Shown: positions 55,496-64,000 of the stretch, in pieces | Numbering within the stretch: the stretch's first letter is position 1 | Layout: every line of letters starts with the position of its first letter | Assembly: GCA_903884945.1 (NCBI GenBank) | Contig: CAISGR010000318.1 | Coordinates: 1 to 64,000, forward strand | Source: an uncultured bacterium | GTDB lineage: Bacteria; Pseudomonadota; Alphaproteobacteria; Sphingomonadales; Sphingomonadaceae | Reading direction: 5' to 3' | DNA length: 64,000 nt | Translations under genes and position numbers: made by a program | Notes under the pieces: model-generated | Told to the model about the DNA's origin: nothing | Database searches by the model: none | The model's input: only the letters and a program-made list of their open reading frames with translations

Positions 55496-56608
55496 ATGTC
55501 GATCAATGATGGCGACATGGATGATGGCACCCACTGGGGGGTCAGCCAGCTGCTCGCTCGCGCGGCGGCCGCAGACGTGTGCGCAGAAAACAACCTGTCT
55601 GTTGCCGTGGAAGATTTCTTCCTGCCCGAGGATTCGCGGCTCGATGAACGGCTGCGAGCGGCTCTGTCGACCGCGCTCTCCGCGCTCGTCTCGGCTGTCG
55701 AAAGCGCGGTGCGGCAGCATGCGGGGCGTCTGCTCGCGACCCGCGATGCGGCAAGTCTCGGCGGGCTGCTGGCGCGGCCGGACAAGCCGATCCTCGAGCG
55801 GCTCGTGTCGAGCGGCGTCGTCCGCGATGCCGATCTGATGCGCGAACTGGTTGGCCGTGTCCGCCAGGATGTGCTGGCGGCGGCGCTGCCCGTCGCGGCG
55901 CCGGAGGATCCGGATCGGGCATCGCTGCTGGCCAGGCTGGTCCAGAATTCGGATGGCGTGGTCGCTGCATCGGCCATGGCGCTGCTCGCGGCGGAAAGCC
56001 GGCGACACGGTGACCCCGAGGGCATGGCGGTGCGGACCGACCTGCCTGCCGAGCTGCATCACCGGCTCGTCTGGTGGGTCGCTGCCGCGCTGCGCGGCCG
56101 ATTCGCCGCTGATGCCGGGGAGATGTTGCCCGTGTTGGATCGAGCCCTTTGCGACGCCGCCCTCCGCAGTATCGCGACGCATGACGAGGGCGACAGGCTG
56201 GAGGCTGCCGCGATGCGCCTCGCGGCGGCGCTCGACTCGCGCGCCGACGAACTGGCGCCGTTGCTCGTCGAGGCCCTCGCGGATCGCCGGCTCTCCCTGT
56301 TCGTGGCGCTGATCGCGCACGCGCTTGGCCTGGCATATGACGATGCGCGCGAGATCGTGCTCGATCCGGAGGCCGCGAGGCTCTGGCTCGTGCTGCGCGC
56401 GCTCGAGGTCGATCGCGAATCGATCGCCCGGATCGGGCTGGCGCTGAGCGACGCCGACCCGCGGCGCGACCTGGACAGCTTCGCCGAAGCGCTGGACAGC
56501 ATCGTGGCGACGCCGACCGGCAGCGCTCGCGCCGCGCTCGCTCCATTGCTGCTGCATCCCGACTATCGGGCCGCCTTGCTGGCGGTGTCCCGGGGGCGGC
56601 GAGCATGA
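55496..56608 (+). CDS. DUF2336 protein
   Basis: A 370-residue alpha-helical repeat protein of the alphaproteobacterial DUF2336 type, for example RHAGRLLATRDAASLGGLLARPDKPILERLVSS and ALADRRLSLFVALIAHALGLAYDDAREIVLDP. The function is unknown; relatives are found near signalling genes. Its stop overlaps the start of the PAS kinase gene (ATGA), so the two are coupled. Confidence 0.8.
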   Translation: MSINDGDMDDGTHWGVSQLLARAAAADVCAENNLSVAVEDFFLPEDSRLDERLRAALSTALSALVSAVESAVRQHAGRLLATRDAASLGGLLARPDKPILERLVSSGVVRDADLMRELVGRVRQDVLAAALPVAAPEDPDRASLLARLVQNSDGVVAASAMALLAAESRRHGDPEGMAVRTDLPAELHHRLVWWVAAALRGRFAADAGEMLPVLDRALCDAALRSIATHDEGDRLEAAAMRLAAALDSRADELAPLLVEALADRRLSLFVALIAHALGLAYDDAREIVLDPEAARLWLVLRALEVDRESIARIGLALSDADPRRDLDSFAEALDSIVATPTGSARAALAPLLLHPDYRAALLAVSRGRRA

Positions 56609-57987
56609 ACGTGACTGATCCGATGCTGCCACCGGTCCGCGGACGGATCGATCGCATGGGCCGTTTGCTTGAAGCGGACCAGCGATTGCAGGATTTGAAC
56701 GCCCGCGCCGGCGGGGGGGTGGGCCAACCGGTGGCCGTTCCGCAGATCGCCACGCTGGCGCGGCTGGCGCAGCGCCTGGGCATTCTGGTCTCGCGTGGGG
56801 TCGTGGCCGCCGACGGAGACGACGACGTCGAATTGTGGGTCCGCGCGGAACCCGACACGGACGGCGTGCGCCTGATGATCACTGGCTGGCGCACGCGCGC
56901 TGCGTGGCATCCGGAAGCGGCGCAGGGCGAACGCGACGGCGATTTCCTGCGTAGCTCCGGGGACTGGCTGTGGGAAACCGATTCGGCACTGCGCATCACC
57001 TTCGTGTCGATCAGCGCGGGTGCCAAATATGGCTTCGATTCCGCAGCGATGCTCGGCCAGCCGCTGACCAGGCTCTTCTCGCTTGGCGAGGATCGCGAAG
57101 GGGCCTTTCCGATTCTCGGTGGAATCGCGATGCATCAGCGCTTCGACGACCAGCGCGCGACGATTCGTGCGACCGGGCGCGCCGTGCAGCTGTCCGCGAG
57201 TCCACGAACCGACCCGAGCGGTGCCTTTGCGGGCTTTATCGGCGCCGCGCATATGATCGACGATGCGCCGGCGGCCTCGCCCGTGTTGCAGCCGCAGCCG
57301 GCGCTCGGGGACCTGACCGAGGCTTTCGCCGCACGGCTCGATCATGCCCTGCGCGCGCCGCTTGGCCGGATCATCGCCAATGCGGACAGTATCAACGCGC
57401 AGTCGGAAGGGCCGCTCCGCCAGGACTATGCGGATTATGCCGCGGATATCGCGAGCGCCGGCCGTCATCTCATGGGGTTGGTCGACGATCTCGTGGACCT
57501 GCAGGCGATCGAACGCCCGGATTTCATCGTGGGGCGGGAGCCGCTCGATCTCGCGGATGTCGCCCGCCGCGCCGCCGGCCTGCTCGCGGTGCGGGCATCC
57601 GAGGCGCAGGTACGCATCGACAAGCCGGGGGCGCAGGACTCGCTGCCCGCCACCGGTGAATTTCGCCGCGCGCTCCAGGTGCTGGTCAATCTCATCGGTA
57701 ACGCAGTGCGTTATTCGCCGGCCGAAGGCATGGTATGGATCCGCACCGAGCGCGAGAACGGCATGGCCGCGATCATCGTCGCTGACCAGGGCAAGGGTAT
57801 CGCACCGGAGGATCAGGCGCGCATCTTCGAGAAGTTCGAGCGCGTCGATCCGCGCGAGCCGGGTGGCAGCGGCCTCGGGCTGTACATCGCGCGCCGGCTG
57901 GCGCGCGCGATGGGCGGCGATGTGACCGTGGATAGCGCGCCGGGGCAGGGCGCGCGCTTCGTATTCACCCTGCCCTATCGGGCGTAA
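56605..57987 (+). CDS. PAS-domain sensor histidine kinase
   Basis: A 460-residue soluble kinase. A PAS-like region (DWLWETDSALRITFVSISAGAKYGF) lies at about 120-235, then the HisKA site with LDHALRAPLGRIIANADSI, an HATPase domain with the N box LVNLIGNAVRYSP, and G boxes VADQGKGIAPEDQ and GGSGLGLYIARRLA. There are no transmembrane segments. With no receiver attached, it likely signals through a separate regulator or the nearby Hpt. Confidence 0.88.
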   Translation: MNVTDPMLPPVRGRIDRMGRLLEADQRLQDLNARAGGGVGQPVAVPQIATLARLAQRLGILVSRGVVAADGDDDVELWVRAEPDTDGVRLMITGWRTRAAWHPEAAQGERDGDFLRSSGDWLWETDSALRITFVSISAGAKYGFDSAAMLGQPLTRLFSLGEDREGAFPILGGIAMHQRFDDQRATIRATGRAVQLSASPRTDPSGAFAGFIGAAHMIDDAPAASPVLQPQPALGDLTEAFAARLDHALRAPLGRIIANADSINAQSEGPLRQDYADYAADIASAGRHLMGLVDDLVDLQAIERPDFIVGREPLDLADVARRAAGLLAVRASEAQVRIDKPGAQDSLPATGEFRRALQVLVNLIGNAVRYSPAEGMVWIRTERENGMAAIIVADQGKGIAPEDQARIFEKFERVDPREPGGSGLGLYIARRLARAMGGDVTVDSAPGQGARFVFTLPYRA

Positions 57988-57997
57988 ACGCTCGGCG

Positions 57998-58013
57998 ACC
58001 CGCGGAAGCGGGT
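57998..58013. terminator. Short hairpin between convergent genes
   Basis: ACCCGC-GGAA-GCGGGT, a 6-bp stem with a tetraloop in the 27-bp gap between the PAS kinase stop and the convergent small membrane protein. It is plausible as a shared transcript end but lacks T runs. Confidence 0.35.
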
Positions 58014-58014
58014 G

Positions 58015-58200
58015 TCAGCGCCGTCCGATCCGGATCAGTACGATCCCCGCAACCGCAAGCAATGCGCCCCAGACTGCCCAGATCCGCTGATCGAGCATGA
58101 AGCTGGAGGCCGGCCAGTGGATATAGCCGGTGCCCTGGCCGATCCACAGCAGGCCCATCAGCAGGGCCAGCACGCCGAGGATCGCGACCAGGGTACGCAT
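58015..58200 (-). CDS. Small two-helix membrane protein
   Basis: A 61-residue protein with two hydrophobic helices: TLVAILGVLALLMGLLWIGQG and IWAVWGALLAVAGIVLIRIG. Its ATG overlaps the gltA stop by one base (TGATG), so it is translated with gltA. The family is unknown. The upstream extension in the ORF track lies inside gltA and is not used. Confidence 0.7.
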   Translation of the reverse strand: MRTLVAILGVLALLMGLLWIGQGTGYIHWPASSFMLDQRIWAVWGALLAVAGIVLIRIGRR

Positions 58201-59483
58201 CAGCGTGCCGTAACCGGGGTGTAATCGCGCTGCGTCGGGCCGGTATAGAGCTGGCGAGGACGGCCGATCTTCTGCGCCGGGTCGGAGATCATCTCGTTCC
58301 ACTGCGCCACCCACCCGACGGTGCGGGCGAGCGCGAAGAGCGCGGTGAACATCGTCGTCGGGAAGCCGATCGCCGACAGGATGACGCCCGAATAGAAATC
58401 GACGTTCGGGAAGAGCTTCTTCTCGATGAAGTACGGATCGTTGAGCGCCATTTCCTCGAGGTGAAGCGCGACGTCGAACACGGGATCGTTGACACCCAGC
58501 GCGCCGAGCACTTCACGCACCGTCTGCTGCATCACCGTCGCGCGCGGATCGTAGTTCTTGTAGACGCGATGGCCGAAGCCCATCAGGCGGAACGGGTCGT
58601 TCTTGTCCTTGGCGCGCTCGATATAGTGCGGGATGCGATCGACCGTGCCGATCTCGCGCAGCATGTTGAGCGCTGCTTCATTGGCGCCGCCATGGGCCGG
58701 GCCCCACAAGCAGGCGATGCCGGCCGCGATGCAGGCGAACGGGTTCGCGCCCGAGGAACCGGCGAGGCGCACGGTCGAGGTCGAGGCGTTCTGCTCGTGA
58801 TCGGCGTGCAGGATGAAGATCCGGTCGAGCGCCTTTTCCACGATCGGGTTCACGACATAAGGCTCGGCCGGAACGCCGAAGGTCATGCGCAGGAAGTTGC
58901 CGGTGTAGGAGAGGCTGTTGTCGGGATAGAGGAAGGGCTGGCCGACGGAATATTTATAGGCCATCGCCGCGATCGTCGGCATCTTCGCGATCAGGCGGTG
59001 GCTCGCGATCATCCGCTGGTGCGGATCGGTGATGTCGGCCGAATCGTGATAGAAGGCGGAAAGCGCGCCGACCACGCCGCACATGATCGCCATCGGATGG
59101 GCGTCGCGACGGAAGCCGCGATAGAAGGTCGCCAACTGCTCATGGAGCATCGTGTGGCGGCTGATCGTATAGGTGAACTTGCTGAGTTCGTCGGCGGAGG
59201 GAAGCTCGCCGTTCAACAGCAGGTACGATACTTCCATGAAGCTCGACTGCTCGGCGAGTTGTCCGATCGGATAGCCCCGGTGCAGAAGGACACCCTCGTC
59301 GCCATCGATATAGGTCAGCGCGGATTCGCAGCTCGCGGTGGAGGTGAAACCCGGATCATAGGTGAACATGCCCGTATCGGCGTAGAGCCGCCGGATATCG
59401 ATGACGTCGGGTCCGGTACTGCCGGACATCACCGCATAATCATGCGCGGTGCCTGCCACGTCCAGCTTCGCGGTGTTGCTCAT
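58200..59483 (-). CDS. gltA: Citrate synthase
   Basis: A 427-residue type-II (hexameric-type) citrate synthase, with catalytic motifs [26 protein letters not shown] and the catalytic Asp in PDFYSGV-like [13 protein letters not shown]. It is the entry enzyme of the TCA cycle. It is downstream of gltX in the same direction with a short gap. Confidence 0.97.
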   Translation of the reverse strand: MSNTAKLDVAGTAHDYAVMSGSTGPDVIDIRRLYADTGMFTYDPGFTSTASCESALTYIDGDEGVLLHRGYPIGQLAEQSSFMEVSYLLLNGELPSADELSKFTYTISRHTMLHEQLATFYRGFRRDAHPMAIMCGVVGALSAFYHDSADITDPHQRMIASHRLIAKMPTIAAMAYKYSVGQPFLYPDNSLSYTGNFLRMTFGVPAEPYVVNPIVEKALDRIFILHADHEQNASTSTVRLAGSSGANPFACIAAGIACLWGPAHGGANEAALNMLREIGTVDRIPHYIERAKDKNDPFRLMGFGHRVYKNYDPRATVMQQTVREVLGALGVNDPVFDVALHLEEMALNDPYFIEKKLFPNVDFYSGVILSAIGFPTTMFTALFALARTVGWVAQWNEMISDPAQKIGRPRQLYTGPTQRDYTPVTAR

Positions 59484-59505
59484 CGATATGTCCTTTCTCG
59501 AACCT

Positions 59506-60951
59506 TCAGGCGGCCATGCGGTCGGCGATGCGGCCTAGGCTCTCCTCGCGCCCGAGCAGCTCGAGCACGTCGAAAATCCCGGGTGATGTCTTGCGCCCGG
59601 TCAGTGCCGCACGCAACGGTTGCGCGACCTGCCCGAGCTTAACACCCGCATCCTCCGCGACCCGGCGGACCGCTTCTTCGAGAGCCTCTGCATCCCAGTT
59701 GCCGACTGCGTCAAGGGCAGCATGCAGCTGTGCGAGCAATGCGGGTGCATCACCGGAGAGCAATGATGCTGCATCGCCGTCCATTTCCAGTGGGCGCGTG
59801 CGAAACAGAAACGCCGCCCCGCTGGTGAGGTCGTTGAGATTCGCCGCTCGCGGCTTCAGCGACTCCATGCTGCGGCGAAGCATTTCCGCCTGCGATTCGC
59901 TCGGTTCGAACCCGAGTCGCGCCGTCACCAACTCGGCCAGGCGGGCATTGTCGGCGGTGCGGATATAATGGCCGTTCAGGTTCTCGAGCTTCTTCAAATC
60001 GAACCGGCTTGGTGACTTTCCGACATCGGCCAGGTCGAACCATTCCGTGGCCTGCTCGCGGCTGATGATCTCGTCGTCACCGTGCCCCCAGCCCAGGCGA
60101 AGAAGATAATTGCTCAGCGCCTCCGGCAGGATGCCGAGCTCGTCGCGATAATATTCTACGCCCACGGCGCCGTGGCGCTTGGACATCTTGCCGCCGTCGC
60201 TGCCATGGATCATCGGGATGTGCGCGTAGATCGGCTCTGGCCAACCCATTGCCCGGATGATCGGCAATTGGCGGAACGCGTTGTTAAGATGGTCGTCGCC
60301 GCGAATGACGTGCGTCACGCCCATGTCGTGATCGTCGACCACGACCGCGAGCATGTAGGTCGGCGTCCCGTCGGAGCGTAGCAGGACGAGATCGTCGATC
60401 TCTTCGTTCTGCACCGTGACAGAGCCCTGGACCCTGTCCTCGATCGTCGTCGCGCCTTCCTTGGGGGCCCTGAGCCTGACCACGAAAGGGGCGCCCTCGG
60501 GGGCCTCCGCCGGATCACGGTCGCGCCAGCGGCCGTCATAGCGCATCGGCTTGCCGGCAGCCTTCTGGCTCTCGCGCAGCGCCGTCAATTCCTCGGGCGT
60601 GGCATAGCATTTGTACGCATTGCCCTGCTCGATCATCTGATAGGCGACCTCTGCGTGTCGCTTCGCGCGCTCGAACTGGAAGACGACATCACCGTCCCAG
60701 TCCAGACCGAGCCATTTCATCGAGCTCAGGATCGCGTCGATGGCGGGCTGGGTCGAACGCGCCCGATCGGTATCCTCGATGCGCAGCAGGAACTTGCCGC
60801 CGTAGTGACGGGCAAACAGCCAGTTGAACAGCGCAGTGCGTGCGCCGCCGATATGCAGATAGCCGGTCGGCGACGGCGCGAAGCGCGTCACCACGGCGGA
60901 TGTTTCGGGCGTGCCGTTATCGGCCGCCGCGGTTTCAGACCTTGCGCCCAA
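59506..60951 (-). CDS. gltX: Glutamyl-tRNA synthetase
   Basis: A 481-residue class-I synthetase with the HIGH-like motif [21 protein letters not shown] and KMSKR in [10 protein letters not shown] place the start at TTG 60951 ([10 protein letters not shown]), preceded by GGGAG. The ATG at 61011 in the track would overlap the divergent comEC start and add a leader without family resemblance. The length then fits the family. Confidence 0.93.
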   Translation of the reverse strand: MGARSETAAADNGTPETSAVVTRFAPSPTGYLHIGGARTALFNWLFARHYGGKFLLRIEDTDRARSTQPAIDAILSSMKWLGLDWDGDVVFQFERAKRHAEVAYQMIEQGNAYKCYATPEELTALRESQKAAGKPMRYDGRWRDRDPAEAPEGAPFVVRLRAPKEGATTIEDRVQGSVTVQNEEIDDLVLLRSDGTPTYMLAVVVDDHDMGVTHVIRGDDHLNNAFRQLPIIRAMGWPEPIYAHIPMIHGSDGGKMSKRHGAVGVEYYRDELGILPEALSNYLLRLGWGHGDDEIISREQATEWFDLADVGKSPSRFDLKKLENLNGHYIRTADNARLAELVTARLGFEPSESQAEMLRRSMESLKPRAANLNDLTSGAAFLFRTRPLEMDGDAASLLSGDAPALLAQLHAALDAVGNWDAEALEEAVRRVAEDAGVKLGQVAQPLRAALTGRKTSPGIFDVLELLGREESLGRIADRMAA

Positions 60952-60979
60952 ACGCGCTTGCTCCCAGACTTGAAAATCG

Positions 60980-63319
60980 ATGGCCAGTACAGCCGCCGAG
61001 GCCCCTAGCATGCGACTGCGGCTGCTTCAAATCGCGGCCTGCGACAGGCTTCGCGTGGCCAAGGCGGCGATCGAGCGATGGCTTGAGGCGGAGCGTGATC
61101 AGCTGCCCCTCTGGGTGCCGGTGACGCTGGGGGCGGGGATCGCAGCCTGGTTCCTGTTGCCCGATCCCGCCTCGTGGTGGACAGCGCTGCTGACGCTTTC
61201 CGGCCTTGCACTCTTCGCATTCGCGATCGGGCGTGGAGGCCGTGCGGGCCGAATGGTGGCGCTAGGCGCGCTGCTGGGCGCCGCCGGAATCGCGCTGATC
61301 TGGTGGCGCGCCACCGGCGTCGCGATACGGGTGCTGGAACGACCGGTGATCGCCACGTTCGAGGCGCGCGTGGAACGGGTCGAGCCGCTGCCGGCGCGCG
61401 ATCTCGTGCGACTGCGCCTGACGCCGCTCAAGGTCGTCGCCACGCCGCCGCGGCCGCCGCGAACGCGCGGCAGCGCTGGCCCTTTCGGGCAAAGCGCGCC
61501 GGAGGCCGTTGTCCTTCCCGCTCATGTCCGGGTCAATCTCGCGGCAGTGGACGTGCCGGCCGGCCTCGCGCGCGGCGCGACGATCCGGCTCGGGGCGCGG
61601 CTGATGCCGCCACCACAACCGGCGGTGCCGGGCGCCTATGATTATGCCCGGGTCGCATGGTTCGACCGAATCGGGGCGACGGGGCGGGGCTTCGGACCGG
61701 TCAGGGTCCTCGCCTCCGGCACCGCGCCTGCCGGGGGGCTGCGCGAGCGGCTGTCGCGGCATATTCGCGAGAGCGTGCCCGGCGGCGGGGGTGCAATAGC
61801 CGCGGCACTGGCGACCGGCGACCAGGGCGCGATTCCCGCGGAGGACGCCGAGGCGATGCGGCGATCGGGGCTTGCCCATCTTCTGTCGGTGAGCGGCCTG
61901 CATATCACCGCGGTCGTGGGTGCCGTGATGTTGCTCGTCCTGCGCCTCCTCGCCTTGAGTCCGTGGCTCGCGCTTCGCTTCCGCCTGCCGCTGATCGCCG
62001 CCGGGGCAGGCGCGGTGGCGGCGATCGGCTACACCTTGCTGACCGGCGCCGAGGTGCCGACCATCCGGTCCTGCGTGGCGGCACTCCTCGTCCTGATTGC
62101 CATGGCCATCGGGCGGGAGGCGATCACCTTGCGGCTCGTCGCGGCGGGGGCGTTCATCGTGCTGCTCCTCTACCCGGAAGCACTTGCGGGCCCGAGCTTC
62201 CAGCTCTCCTTTGCGGCGGTCGCTGCGATCGTCGCGCTCCATGAGCATCCGCGGGTGAAAGCGTGGTTCGCGCCGCGCGACGAAGGGAGATGGCGCAAGC
62301 TGGGACGCGGCCTTGCCTCGTTGTTGCTGACCGGGCTGGTCGTGGAACTGTCGCTGATGCCGATCGCGCTGTTTCATTTCCACAAGGCCGGCATCTATGG
62401 CGCGGTCGCCAATATCGTCGCGATCCCGCTGACCACCTTCGTGGTGATGCCGCTGGAAGCGCTGGCGTTGCTGTTCGACCTGATCGGGCTGGGCGCGCCC
62501 TTCTGGTGGCTCGCGGGGCATGCGCTTGGCGTTCTCCTCTGGATCGCGCACGCTATCTCGACCATGCCCGGATCGGTGACGGCGCTGCCCGCGATGCCGG
62601 CTGGCGCCTATGGCCTGATGGCGTTCGGCGGTCTCTGGATCGCACTGTGGCGTACGCGCTGGCGCCGAAGCGGCGCCGTGCCCTTTGCAATCGGCGCGGG
62701 CTGGGCCCTGATGACGCCGGCGCCCGACCTGCTCGTGACGGGGGATGGCCGGCATGTCGGGCTTCGCACTGCCGGTGGTGGCCTTGCGCTGCTGCGCGAT
62801 CGCGTCGGCGACTACACTGCCGATATGCTGACCGAGAATAGCGGCGTGGATGACGAGCCGCTGCTCCTCGCCGACCAGCCCGGCGCGCGCTGCAGCCGAG
62901 ACATCTGCCTTGCCGAGCACGTGGCCGGCAGGCGAACCTGGCGCATTCTCGCCACCCGGAGCGCCTATCTCGTCCCTGCCAGCGAACTGATCGCAGCTTG
63001 TCGCACCGCCGACATCGTCGTCAGCGAACGTCGGCTTCCTGCGGCGTGCACGCCACGCTGGCTAAAGCTGGATCGCGCCCTGCTGGCCAGAACCGGCGGC
63101 GTCGCGATCACGCTCGCCACCGGCCATGTCACCAGCGTCCTGCACCCCGGCGACCGCCATCCCTGGCGTCAGACCCCGACGCCGATCAGTCGTAGCGGCG
63201 CAGCAGGCCAGCGAGCTTACCCTGTACGCGCACCTGATCGGGGGCGTAGCGCTGGGGGTCATAGGCGCGGTTCGCCGGGTCGAGCCGGATCATCGCGCCT
63301 TCCCGACGGTAATATTTGA
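60980..63319 (+). CDS. comEC: ComEC/Rec2-family DNA-uptake membrane protein
   Basis: A protein of up to 779 residues with an N-terminal membrane and OB-fold-like region ([25 protein letters not shown]), the competence domain core [20 protein letters not shown], and many membrane helices. No metallo-beta-lactamase histidine motif is seen in the C-terminal part. The reading frame runs 134 bp into the convergent lexA gene, and the last ~45 residues are arginine-rich and look like antisense of lexA, so the original end may have been lost. ATG 61010 is an alternative start. Confidence 0.85.
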   Translation: MASTAAEAPSMRLRLLQIAACDRLRVAKAAIERWLEAERDQLPLWVPVTLGAGIAAWFLLPDPASWWTALLTLSGLALFAFAIGRGGRAGRMVALGALLGAAGIALIWWRATGVAIRVLERPVIATFEARVERVEPLPARDLVRLRLTPLKVVATPPRPPRTRGSAGPFGQSAPEAVVLPAHVRVNLAAVDVPAGLARGATIRLGARLMPPPQPAVPGAYDYARVAWFDRIGATGRGFGPVRVLASGTAPAGGLRERLSRHIRESVPGGGGAIAAALATGDQGAIPAEDAEAMRRSGLAHLLSVSGLHITAVVGAVMLLVLRLLALSPWLALRFRLPLIAAGAGAVAAIGYTLLTGAEVPTIRSCVAALLVLIAMAIGREAITLRLVAAGAFIVLLLYPEALAGPSFQLSFAAVAAIVALHEHPRVKAWFAPRDEGRWRKLGRGLASLLLTGLVVELSLMPIALFHFHKAGIYGAVANIVAIPLTTFVVMPLEALALLFDLIGLGAPFWWLAGHALGVLLWIAHAISTMPGSVTALPAMPAGAYGLMAFGGLWIALWRTRWRRSGAVPFAIGAGWALMTPAPDLLVTGDGRHVGLRTAGGGLALLRDRVGDYTADMLTENSGVDDEPLLLADQPGARCSRDICLAEHVAGRRTWRILATRSAYLVPASELIAACRTADIVVSERRLPAACTPRWLKLDRALLARTGGVAITLATGHVTSVLHPGDRHPWRQTPTPISRSGAAGQRAYPVRAPDRGRSAGGHRRGSPGRAGSSRLPDGNI

Positions 63320-63860
63320 GTGTCGCCTCGCTGTCGTCGATCAATGCGACAATGATCTCGCCGTCGCGGGCCGTCTCGGCGCGACGGATCAGCGCGTAAT
63401 CGCCGTCCAGGATTCCGGCGTCGACCATCGAATCGCCCGAAACCTCCAGCGCATAATGCTCGCCGCTGCCGAGCAGCGCGGCGGGCACTGCCAACATCGA
63501 ATGCCCTTCGAACGCCTCGATCGGCACGCCGGCGGCAATCCGGCCGTGCAGCGGGATCTCGATCACGTCATTGGCAGGCTCGGGCAGGTTCCGGACATTG
63601 CCGGGCGCGGGCGGGGCGGCTGGCGCCTTGCGCGCCGCCTCGGGCCGCTCGGGCATGCGCAGCACTTCGAGGGCACGGGCCCGATTGGGCAGGCGCCGAA
63701 TGAACTTGCGTTCCTCGAGTGCGCTGATCAGCCGGTGCACGCCCGACTTGGACTTGAGATCGAGCGCCTCCTTCATTTCCTCGAACGAGGGCGACACGCC
63801 GCTCGCTTCGAGTCGGTCGTTGATGAAGCAGATCAGCTCATGCTGCTTGCGGGTAAGCAT
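63186..63860 (-). CDS. lexA: SOS repressor LexA
   Basis: A 224-residue repressor-protease. It has an N-terminal winged helix ([33 protein letters not shown]), the Ala-Gly cleavage site in [10 protein letters not shown], the catalytic Ser in VSGDSM and the Lys in EATLKYY. A LexA box lies upstream, so it represses itself. Its 3' end overlaps comEC on the other strand. Confidence 0.97.
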   Translation of the reverse strand: MLTRKQHELICFINDRLEASGVSPSFEEMKEALDLKSKSGVHRLISALEERKFIRRLPNRARALEVLRMPERPEAARKAPAAPPAPGNVRNLPEPANDVIEIPLHGRIAAGVPIEAFEGHSMLAVPAALLGSGEHYALEVSGDSMVDAGILDGDYALIRRAETARDGEIIVALIDDSEATLKYYRREGAMIRLDPANRAYDPQRYAPDQVRVQGKLAGLLRRYD

Positions 63861-63876
63861 CCCAGGTCCTCCGTCG

Positions 63877-63891
63877 GAACAGACTGGGAAC
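63877..63891 (-). promoter_or_regulatory. LexA (SOS) box
   Basis: GAAC-AGACTGG-GAAC (on the minus strand GTTC-N7-GTTC), the alphaproteobacterial SOS box, 16 bp upstream of the lexA ATG. It indicates autoregulation of lexA. Confidence 0.88.
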
Positions 63892-63916
63892 GTTTATGCA
63901 ATGTTCCGCACTGCTG

Positions 63917-64000
63917 TCAAGCAATGGTGACGATTTCCACCGGTTCGCCGGCGGCGATCGCCGGCGCGCCGGGCGTACGGACAATCAGGCAGTTCGCCCG
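63917..64000 (-). CDS. moeA: 3' end of molybdopterin molybdenumtransferase (partial)
   Basis: Only the last 27 codons are in the window. They read RANCLIVRTPGAPAIAAGEPVEIVTIA, which fits the C-terminal end of MoeA (NxLIxxP and AGExVxV). The gene runs off the right edge and would end 56 bp upstream of lexA. MoeA serves molybdenum cofactor synthesis, which the molybdenum hydroxylase at 24680-27345 needs. Confidence 0.7.
   Translation of the reverse strand, partial: RANCLIVRTPGAPAIAAGEPVEIVTIA

Noticed and set aside
61262-62920. 552-residue minus-strand ORF opposite comEC
   Set aside because: Arg/Gln/Gly-rich antisense with no domain; comEC on the plus strand has a clear competence core.
1-64000. 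tRNA, rRNA or CRISPR features
   Set aside because: I looked for CCA-adjacent cloverleaf-like segments, rRNA landmarks and regularly spaced repeats and found none that hold up.

Overview
The window is high-GC alphaproteobacterial DNA. It most resembles a sphingomonad (Sphingomonadales), judging from three large TonB-dependent receptors, the alphaproteobacterial LexA box GAAC-N7-GAAC, and housekeeping genes such as panB, bamB, der, gltA, gltX, comEC and lexA. The assignment is inferred from gene content and protein style, not from a database match. I see no rRNA, tRNA, CRISPR array or intact insertion sequence.

About 0.3-43.5 kb is a periplasmic quinoprotein island in four blocks. (1) 0.3-17.9 kb is a PQQ-alcohol block: TonB receptor, porin, beta-propeller protein, cytochrome c-550, a periplasmic binding protein and a PQQ alcohol dehydrogenase with the lanthanide-type DxD signature. 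It also holds a LuxR-type response regulator, a PAS hybrid kinase, a FIST protein, DUF779, an aldehyde dehydrogenase, pseudoazurin, an EthD-like protein and a second TonB receptor. (2) 18.3-23.9 kb is an aromatic-amine-dehydrogenase (TTQ) operon aauBEDA with a monohaem cytochrome, an MFS transporter and a TetR regulator. (3) 24.2-27.3 kb encodes a cytochrome c plus a two-subunit, Tat-exported molybdenum hydroxylase, probably an aldehyde oxidase. (4) 27.5-35.8 kb is a complete quinohemoprotein amine dehydrogenase (CTQ) operon, qhpADCBGFE, followed by a TonB receptor, a TPR-sulfotransferase gene broken by an in-frame TGA, and a Zn alcohol dehydrogenase/aldehyde dehydrogenase pair.

The likely chemistry is oxidation of primary amines (TTQ and CTQ enzymes) and alcohols (PQQ enzyme) to aldehydes in the periplasm. 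The molybdenum hydroxylase would take aldehydes to acids outside the membrane and two AcoD-type aldehyde dehydrogenases would do so inside. Electrons would leave through cytochromes c and pseudoazurin. Two sequence patterns found by eye support shared control. One 26-bp element, 19 positions identical, lies upstream of the aau, cytochrome-molybdenum hydroxylase and qhp operons. A different 17-bp motif lies upstream of four genes of the PQQ block. No PQQ biosynthesis genes and no mauG/mauF are in the window.

About 43.8-46.4 kb holds small accessory genes (GNAT, ArsC/Spx-like, DUF427, membrane proteins, an XRE regulator). From 46.5 kb on the DNA is core chromosome: panB, a TPR protein, bamB, der, a signalling and structural cluster (Hpt, coiled-coil membrane protein, degenerate Hpt, DUF2336, PAS histidine kinase), gltA, gltX, comEC, lexA and the 3' end of moeA.
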